Assembly (NCBI GenBank): GCA_030704615.1
Contig: CM060733.1
Span: forward strand, 61,192,001 to 61,256,000
DNA: 64,000 bases
From: Takakia lepidozioides
Lineage: Eukaryota > Streptophyta > Takakiopsida > Takakiales > Takakiaceae
Direction: 5' to 3'
The first letter of the stretch is position 1, and each line of letters opens with the position of its first letter. Below are positions 57,180 to 64,000 of this stretch, in pieces. A program made the position numbers and the translations under genes. A model generated the notes under the pieces. The model worked only from the letters and a program-made list of their open reading frames with translations, was not told the origin of the DNA and did no database searches.

Positions 57180-58196
57180 ACCCTAAAGGACTAACCCCAA
57201 TTTTTGGGTCCACCCCCCAAAAGTTGACCCTTCCCCACTAAATAATTTATATCTTGAGATTTCCTCAGGCCCTGTAAAACTGACCGTTGTAATGTTCCTG
57301 CCTACCCCAGCTATGACCACAAAAACTCTGGTCCAAATCGAACCGCCGGATCGCAAAATTATAATGGTGAAAGTTGGGCCAAAAACAAATTTCCTATTTA
57401 CAATGGGGTAAAAAACACAGCTTTTCTTATCGAATTTCCCAGCTGTGAAAGTTTTTGACATGACACAAACCATAATCTTGTACCCTGCCAGGTAAGACAT
57501 CTGCCCTGAAAATTTCAGTTTTTTCTGACATGTTCTCATGTGGGCTGCTTTGTATGGCCAATTTGGGGGGTCAAATTTCCCAATTTCAAATGGGCAAGCA
57601 CAAAACCGTATTAGAAAATTCGGTGACAAGATCTGAACCGTTGAATTGTCAATCGCTCCGGTTGTACTGTAGTGGGCAGGTTTGTGTAAGCATAAAAAAA
57701 CTTTTGCGCCAATCAGAGCTTCCCTTCATATGATTTTAGCTCCTGCCCATGACTTCTCCATGTGCACCTATGTTTGCCTATACTTTTTGGCTTGTAGCCC
57801 TAAGGTATGTGGGTTTTGTGGGGGTGCCTTTGCCTTTGCCTGCCAATGGGGGGCGCTTTAGGGTGGAGGGGGCGCAATAGAGGGTGTTGGGAGACGCGCC
57901 ACCCTGCGCAAGTGGGGGTCGGTGGAATTTCTCCCTAACCTGACCCTAGTTGACACGTAGGATGGAGGGCAGGTTAGCTGCCCAAAATGGAGCTGAAACC
58001 ACGAGTGTGGCAGACTCTAGGTGTTCCATGTGGCTGGGGCCAGGCCCAATGATGAATTGGGAAATGTCACCTCATAGCTGACGCGATTATCTATCCAATG
58101 AGCCTAAACATGCTCAAATCAGGCTTAACCCCAGTGATAACCAGACACTTTTCTAAATCTAACCGACCCAGTTTGGGTCGCTTCGTCCTTTAGGGG
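57180..58196. mobile_element. piggyBac-like non-autonomous DNA transposon, copy B
   Basis: 1,017 bp between TTAA at 57176-57179 and TTAA at 58197-58200. Left end ACCCTAAAGGAC, right end GTCCTTTAGGGG; this is the same inverted repeat as copy A (one mismatch). Right subterminal sequence GACCCAGTTTGGGTCGC also resembles copy A. Internal similarity includes GGCTGCTTTGTATG and a segment with GGGAAATGTCACCTCA. No transposase gene is present. Confidence 0.8.
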
Positions 58197-58669
58197 TTAA
58201 ACACGGGCAATTCATGCGGGCCCGCCATCAACCTCTTCTCTGCGAACGAACTGCCGAGTTCTCACCATTCTCCGGTGTGTAAGTAGCTAACAGACATGAT
58301 GCTCATGGGAGTTCACTTGCCTGCAGCTTGATTGAACTATAATCTAAAACCATGTGATAAAAATAAATAAAATGGAGATATTGCGTGAGGAACACTTCAC
58401 CGTAGAATTTCATTATCGATGTCTGTTATTATTTTCCTGCAAGAAGCTCCAAGGGCATATTTGAAAGCAGATTTTGTTTTCGAGCAGTTTCTTTGTAAGA
58501 CTTCTTTCTTGCATGTTGTACCATACCGTCCAGTTTTAGAGCAAACCGAGAGAGCGATCATCTAAAAGTCATGATGTATGTATGTCTTTTTTGCTTTGCC
58601 GTTTTCAGGGATTAATGGGATTACTGACCAGTATAGTAGACAGGAGTAATACATGGATTATATTGCACA

Positions 58670-60134
58670 TCATGTAGGCAATGGCACAACTGTTTATGGA
58701 TACCAGCAATAGGCACAAGCATCTTATGCACAACGCCAACATGTGTCATTCTTGCCCAACAGCATGCTTCCACCATAGTTGCCGATCAGCGGCAGCCCAT
58801 GTAGAAAATGTAGAAATAACACCTGCAGACTAGTTGGCACTCTACATGGCCTATGCTCAAGTAGAATACTCAATGTACTTATGGTTTAGAAAACACCACA
58901 ATCCACCTTTTGATTCCGCTGCCTACAAGATTCGTCACTCATACTTAGAGACATCTCGCCTAGTATGTGTTAACCTTACTCATAGCTAAGCACGCTCCAG
59001 CTGCCCAAGCAGCAGCAGAATGCAGAAAGTTGCCACAGCTGAGGAGAAAATTAAGCGTGCCCAACGAATAGCTGAGCTTAAGAAGAGGACCAGATGCAAT
59101 TATTGTCCTGCCGAAGGTCCCTGGGAAAGAGAATGCGAAAAGAAGAAACAAGATGAGAAATCTAAGAGTGAAGCGAACATCATCGCCTCTGAAGAATCCG
59201 ACAGTGCTGCCTTTGTCACAATCACCAACGAATCTAGCAGCAGCAAGTCTGACAGTACTAAGTATGCGGATGGTGGTGCCACTGAGCATATGACAGATAA
59301 GCTTGAGTGGTTTGATGCTCTTGAGGAGATTTGTCCCGGCAAGTGGCCAGTTATGATTGCCGATAACATGAAGCTTTGGGTCTGCGGTGTCGGCAACATT
59401 GTAATCTAGTGCCTGGTTGATGGAAATTGGGAAAAGATGATGATGTTACGTGTCCTCGACGTACCAAAAGTCAAGAAGAATTTTTTTTCAGTAGGTCAAG
59501 CTGATTTGTGACCACCTACAAGCGAGGGGAATGTTTCCTCCCTAGCCAAGAAGGACGAGGTAAAGTTGTGTTGATTGGCATTCGATTTGACAAACTGTAT
59601 GGATTGCAGCTTAGGGTGGTGAAGCCCACAAGCAAGGCCAATGTTGCCCTCACAATCCAGATCTGACTCCCAATGGGACAATGCCTACTACCAAAAGCTT
59701 GCGTGTGTGGCACGAGCGTTTTGGGCATGTCAACAACAACATGATCCTCCGATGGTGAAGAACGACGTGGTTATAGGTCTGCAGCTTGCAACCAAGGACT
59801 ATGAGCCTGGTCTGTGCGAAGGTTGTGCCTTCGGAAAGAACCACAAGTAGTCATTCCCAGTCCGCTCACTGGCACCCCACGCACAAAAAGCTGGCAAATT
59901 TTTCCACAATGATGTTTGTGGGCCCATGAGTGTCAACTCATTTGGAGGGGCATGATACTTTGCTCTTTTTAAGGATGATTTCAATAGATACCGTTTTGTG
60001 TAACCGGATTACAAAGCTCCGCAGTGACAGGGGAGGCGAGTATTTGAGCACTGAGTTCACCAAATACCTTGAACACGCCGGGATTCGCCATGAGACCACC
60101 GCCCCATACTCCGCCGAGCAGAATGGATGTGCGG
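58670..60134 (+). mobile_element. Ty1/copia retrotransposon, 3' part lost to an insertion
   Basis: Plus strand: a zinc-knuckle remnant CNYCPAEGPWEREC (the His is Pro), then the protease motif KYADGGATEHMT (Asp retained; Ser of D-S-G-A replaced by Gly). A GAG-pre-integrase end follows, LCEGCAFGKNHK, then integrase: KFFHNDVCGPMSVNSFGG and, after a small deletion, KLRSDRGGEYLSTEFTKYLE and ETTAPYSAEQNG. That order, integrase directly after protease, defines copia. Stops occur throughout (for example near 59407 and 59848). At 60135 the coding is cut exactly where an LTR begins. RT and RNase H of this element are not in the window. The gag start upstream of 59000 is uncertain. Confidence 0.8.
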
Positions 60135-60856
60135 TGTCGCGGCCCTTTGCCTTGAGGGCAGGGGGGTCGGGACACAAGAGGGGTTGCCCCTGTGGTGGGG
60201 GCAGTGGCAACAATAGATGTGGGGGCTGAAGCACCCTTGAGTGCCCAAGGCACTCAAGGAGGTGAAGGCGCTCACTAGGTGGAGCCCCGCACACCGGGTT
60301 GCGGTGGGGGTGGTTCCACGAGGGGTGGTGGTAGCTTAGTGGGTCTTAGTGGGGGTGGCATGGGACTCACCATGGGGCGGAAACCTTGTGGTGGGAGTCA
60401 TGGGGAGTCTTGGGACTCGTCACGGCCCAATGGGGCCGTGGTGGGTGGGCCAAGACTCACCGCGACTCATCACCGGGAGTTGAGGGTTTTCGTGGTGGTT
60501 CGCCATAAAATGGCAGGGTTGTTTGTGAAACCCCCGCGGACAGTCACAGAAGTATATATAGGGAGTAGTAACCCCGAGAACGGTGCAAGCCCGTGACCCA
60601 AAACTAGTGAGTAAGCGTGCGAGCTGGAAAGCGACCAAGGCGTGGGGAGCTGTTCCGGACTGCCATCGACCAAAGGGAATTTCCACCTGGCCCAAATTGA
60701 GATAGGGTCTCGTGGAGGAGTAAAGGGGGACCGTTATGTCCCGGTGAGCAGCCGAAGCTCCGAGTTGGCCCGGCGGCCAGTTCGGGAGTTAGGCGTGCGC
60801 ATCAAAGCGAGTAACTATGACTTGAAGGGGAGCTTACCGAAGCGAGGTACGCGACA
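60135..60856 (+). repeat. 5' LTR of a Ty3 retrotransposon (722 bp)
   Basis: Starts TGTCGCGG and ends ACGCGACA, giving perfect 7-base inverted ends TGTCGCG/CGCGACA. A TATA box TATATATAG lies at about 60551-60560. Immediately downstream, 60859-60870 is TGGTATCAGAGC, the perfect plant tRNA-iMet primer-binding site. The five bases before the LTR are TGCGG; the matching duplication would be beyond the window. The LTR interrupts the integrase of a copia element. Confidence 0.9.
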
Positions 60857-60911
60857 CTTGGTATCAGAGCTTAGAGTTCAGTACGCGATCGTCATTGAGA
60901 TCGGCCTCATT

Positions 60912-61330
60912 ATGGGGTCGGGCAAGCCAAAGCGAAATCGGAACGGCGCGAAAGATGATGATCCTGGTGAGCCCGATGGGGACAACGTGTCACCGAAGCG
61001 GCAATTTGAGGAGGCGATTCATGCTTTTGAAAGCGAGGCCGCTCAAGAACGGGAGGAATCTGGGGAGTCGGAGCCCAAAGGGAGGGCCTTCACATGTCAA
61101 GGCGACACCCAGTGCTCCGAAAGAAAAATCAGGTGTGGCGGCTTATGGCGGATAGAATGCGACCTTCGATGGAGTGTGCTTTAATTGCGGGGAGCCCGGG
61201 CACATGGCCAAGAAGTGCACGAAACCCCGACAATTGAACATGACTCGAGCGGCCACGGAGCTGTCCGAAGATTCCATTAGCCGCTTGGTGGAGGCAGTGG
61301 TCGCAAAGACTTGCAAGGTAGGCAACTAAT
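60912..61330 (+). pseudogene. Shortened gag of the right-end Ty3 element
   Basis: The frame from ATG 60912 (or the longer frame from 60642 that runs out of the LTR) gives about 90 residues of acidic, charged sequence (DDDPGEPDGDN, FEEAIHAFESEAAQERE), then a shift into the frame carrying the zinc knuckle at about 61168-61209 and RQLNMTRAATELSED. A usual Ty3 Gag is two to three times longer with a helical capsid domain, which is absent. Hence an internally deleted Gag that could not build particles alone. Confidence 0.65.
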
Positions 61331-61338
61331 CTTGTGAG

Positions 61339-61566
61339 TTGTATCAGGAAACTGACGCCTTGCGTAAAGGAAGTCAGTTAATGTTCGTAAATGGGATAAT
61401 TTCCGGAACTAAGGTGTCGTTGTTGGTGGACACAGGAGCGTCGTACTCTTTCATGACACCGGCAACGGCACGGAAGCTGGGGCTCCTGACAAGTGAAGTG
61501 GGAGCCTCTATTGAAGTGCGTTCTACCAAAGGAGAACCACAACTGGCGATGCCAAGGATTATCTAA
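61339..61566 (+). pseudogene. Aspartic protease of the right-end Ty3 element
   Basis: The frame contains LMFVNGIISGTKVSLLVDTG and ASYSFMTPATARKLGL, the classic retroviral-type protease active site DTGAS followed by the flap region. It ends in TAA at 61564-61566, after which homology resumes in another frame from 61727, so the protease-RT join is broken. Confidence 0.75.
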
Positions 61567-61726
61567 TGTAATCCATGGCAGCTCCTATCTTTTATTCAGA
61601 TAGTGGAGCTTGGCGTTCGATGTTCCTCTTCAGCTGGGGAGTTGGGAGGGACGTGAGAACTTCACCATTTGCGAGATCGATGGAGTGGATCTCATTTTGG
61701 GGATGACATTTTTGAGCAAATCATGA

Positions 61727-63346
61727 GTGGTCATAGACGGCCGCAAGAGAGTAGTCACGCTACCATGTGGGAATGGTGGCGAAGTTTTGCAAGTGTCGGA
61801 AACGCCCAACCCAGTAGGAGAACGAATAAACCTGCTGTCAGCAAAGGAATGGGCCGTGGAGGAGCCACATGAGCCCCAGTTCTTGTTTTACGTAAGACAA
61901 GTGGAGGGAGAAGGCGATAGGGAGCCGAGCCCAGATTGGATCAAGGGGATCTTAGAGAAATACCAGGATGTGATGCCGGAGGATTTACCAAGCGGCTTGT
62001 CACCGTGAAGAGGAGTTGACCACAAGATTGAGGTGATACCGGGATCAGAGACGCCTGCCAAGGCGCCATACCGATTGAGCCACAGAGAGTTGGTCGAGCT
62101 GAAGACTCAACTCAAGGATCTAATGTCAAAGGGGTACATCTGGCCGAGTAAATCACCTTACGAAGCCCCGATGCTATTTGCAGACAAGAAGGATGGGACG
62201 CTGCGGATGTGTGTCGATTACAGGGCTCTGAATAAGGTGACTATCAAGAACCGGTACCCTTTGCCAATGATTGACGACCTCTTCGATCGGTTGGCAGGAG
62301 CGAAGTATTTCAGCCGGATCGATCTGCGCTCCAGCTACCATCAAATCCGAGTGGCGGAAGTAGATGAGGAGAAGACCGTGTGCAGGACAAGATATGGTTC
62401 ATATGAATTCTTGGTGATGCCTTTTGGGCTCACCAACGCACCCGCGACCTTTAGCACGCTAATGAACAGCCTTTTCCAGGAGTGGTTGGATGACTTTGTG
62501 ATCGTGTACATCGACGACATATTGGTGTACTCAAAAACAAAGGAAGAGCACCTGGAGCACCTCAAAAGGATGTTCTAGAAATTGCGGGAATGGAAGCTAT
62601 ATGCCAAAGCTTCAAAGTGCGAATTCGGGGTCACAAAAGTGGAGTTCCTAGGGCATGTGATTACACAGGATTGGATCAAAATGGATGACAGAAAGGTGAG
62701 GGCGATCTTGGACTGGGAGCCTCCGACTTCGGTCCCAGGAGTGCAATCCTTCCTAGGACTCGCCTCATATTACCGAAAGTATGTGAGAAATTTCACCAAG
62801 ATCACGGGGCCGCTGTCGAACCTTTTGTGTAAGTCCAAGGTATGGGTATGGAACACCTTTTGTGCCCAAGCTTTTACCGAGTTGAGGCAGCGAATGGCGG
62901 AAGCTCCAGTCCTAAAAATCCCGGAGTTCGACCGTCCATTTGAGATTCATACGGATGCATCCGACTTCGCGATTGGGGGTGTACTCATGCAGGATGGACG
63001 TCCAGTGGCTTACGAAAGTAAGAAACTAAATGAAATGGAGTGACGGTGGCCTACGCACGAGAAAGAAATGAAGGTGGTGGTGCATTGCCTTGAGCTTTGG
63101 CGCCACTATGTTAGTTCCAACCCGGTGAAGGTATTCACGGACAATGTCACAGTGAAGTATTTTGCCACACAACCTAAGTTGTCCCCAAAACAACTTAGGT
63201 GGCAAGACACTTTAGCGGTGTTCGACGTGGATATCCAGTACAAACCGGGACGGGACAATGTGTTGGCCGATGTGGCAGCAGCTCATGTTGGTGTACAGGG
63301 GCGAGACGACGCTCCAAAGGAAGATCCGGAAGGCTTACCGGAATGA
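61727..63346 (+). pseudogene. Reverse transcriptase and RNase H of the right-end Ty3 element
   Basis: One frame from about 61727 to 62578 (with TGA at 62006-62008 where CGA/Arg is expected) and on to 63043 and 63346. RT motifs are complete: [76 protein letters not shown]. RNase H has its catalytic Asp in HTDASDF, the Glu in HEKEMKVVVHCLE and Asp in FTDNVTV. TAG at 62576-62578 replaces a probable Gln, and TGA at 63041-63043 a probable Arg or Gln. Few inactivating changes, so the insertion is fairly young. Confidence 0.85.
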
Positions 63347-64000
63347 TGAGATGGCGAAGTCCGTGATGCGGGACTTGAGGACGGGGATTAAATCGCAGTT
63401 CCACTTGCAAAATGGACTGCTCCGGTACAAGCAAAAGCGTCTCTATGTGCCGAAGGGAAAGATCAGAGATAGTCTCTTGAGAGAATGCCATGATGGCCTG
63501 CTTGCGGGCCACGGCGGAGCCAAGCGCACCGCGACACTCTTGAAGAAAGAGTATTTCTGGCCCAAACTGAGGGAGGGGGCCGAGGAGTATGTCAATACAT
63601 GCACCACATGCCAACAAAACTGGAGTGAGTACAAAAAGCAAGCGAGACTGTTACAACCCGTGCCGATTCCAGAGGGGTCTTGGGAAAGTGTCTCGATGGA
63701 TTTCATGACTGCTATGCCGCTGTCAAAAAGATCTGATGCAATCATGGTGGTGGTGAATAGGTTCAGTAAAATGGCCACTTCATACCCACCAAGGAGACGA
63801 CAACGGCGCAGGAGACGGGGCGACTTTACTTCGCCCACGTCTTCAAGCATCATGGACTCCCGAATGATATTGTTTCGGACCGCGATCCAAAGTTTACAAG
63901 TAAATTTTGGAGGGCACTTTGGAAGAAAATGGGGACAAGGCTCAAGATAAGCACCGCCTTCCGACCTACGACGGACGGCCAAATGGAAAGGGTGAATTCC
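63258..64000 (+). pseudogene. Integrase of the right-end Ty3 element, partial
   Basis: Frame 63258-63770 contains the zinc-binding part (ECHDGLLAGHGGAKRTATLL, CTTCQQ) and the first catalytic Asp (SVSMDFMTAMP). A frameshift near 63780 moves the homology to the frame reading FIPTKETTTAQE, VSDRDPKFTSKFW and STAFRPTTDGQMERVNS, which holds the second Asp and the Glu. The window ends inside the core, so the C-terminal domain and 3' LTR are not seen. Confidence 0.85.

Larger units (their letters stand above)
60857..64000 (+). mobile_element. Ty3 retrotransposon internal region (gag-PR-RT-RH-IN), runs off the window
   Basis: After the primer-binding site a short gag begins at ATG 60912 (MGSGKPKRNRNGAKDD) and reaches, after frameshifts, a perfect zinc knuckle CFNCGEPGHMAKKC (61168-61209). 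The capsid domain that should lie between is missing. Protease VSLLVDTGASYSFM follows (about 61420-61460), then RT ([20 protein letters not shown], active site [12 protein letters not shown] near 62500-62535), RNase H (FEIHTDASDFAIGGVLMQ, VFTDNVTVKYF) and integrase (HDGLLAGHGGAKRT...CTTCQQ, SMDFMTAMP, VSDRDPKFTS, GQMERVNS). Stops are TGA at 62006-62008, TAG at 62576-62578 and TGA at 63041-63043. Frameshifts occur near 63250 and 63780. Confidence 0.9.

Overview
The window reads as nuclear DNA of a streptophyte, most likely a charophyte green alga or an early-diverging plant with a repeat-rich genome. This is inferred from a plant-type receptor-like cytosolic kinase with an N-terminal universal-stress-protein (USP) domain, from short GT-AG introns, and from abundant Ty3, Ty1/copia, LINE, PIF/Harbinger, piggyBac-like and SINE sequence. 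The species cannot be fixed from the sequence alone. There are no prokaryotic operons, rRNAs or CRISPR arrays.

Only two ordinary genes can be assembled end to end, both on the minus strand with every junction GT-AG and phase-consistent: an 11-exon kinase of 897 aa (33703-39836) and a 7-exon 3-methyladenine DNA glycosylase of about 299 aa (52621-54934). A tRNA pseudouridine synthase (TruA-like) fragment at about 12.8-13.3 kb carries an internal TAG. An inverted pair of related genes of unknown function lies at 0.4-2.1 kb.

Layout: 0-0.3 kb palindromic short repeats; 0.4-2.1 kb inverted paralogues; 2.6-4.0 kb LINE 3' segment in tandem duplicate; 4.1-5.2 kb decayed kinase-like gene; 5.3-12.0 kb minus-strand Ty3-type retrotransposon; 12.4-13.3 kb unidentified ORF plus TruA fragment; 14.0-14.1 kb three consecutive hairpins; 15.9-17.9 kb PIF/Harbinger remnant; 18.0-19.6 kb Ty3 fragment; 20.0-24.2 kb large unclassified transposase-like gene; 25.0-25.6 kb LINE fragment followed by a hairpin-rich satellite; 27.2-29.0 kb decayed transposon gene interrupted by another hairpin satellite; 29.4-31.4 kb LINE; 33.7-39.8 kb kinase gene; 41.9-48.9 kb a patchwork of SINEs, a piggyBac-like element and a duplicated 0.45-kb repeat; 52.6-54.9 kb glycosylase gene; 57.2-58.2 kb second piggyBac-like element; 58.7-60.1 kb copia element, broken by a Ty3 element that starts with a complete LTR at 60135 and runs off the window.

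The most striking system is the Ty3-type element at 5.3-12.0 kb. Its polyprotein carries a complete C5-cytosine DNA methyltransferase domain between protease and reverse transcriptase. The methyltransferase is in the same frame as the reverse transcriptase, has all the key motifs, and is undamaged, while gag, protease, RT and integrase carry frameshifts and TAG stops. DNA methyltransferases inside retrotransposons have been reported from charophytes and dinoflagellates, so the phenomenon has a precedent, but the details here (order gag-PR-DNMT-RT-RH-IN and an all-TAG nonsense spectrum) deserve a close look.
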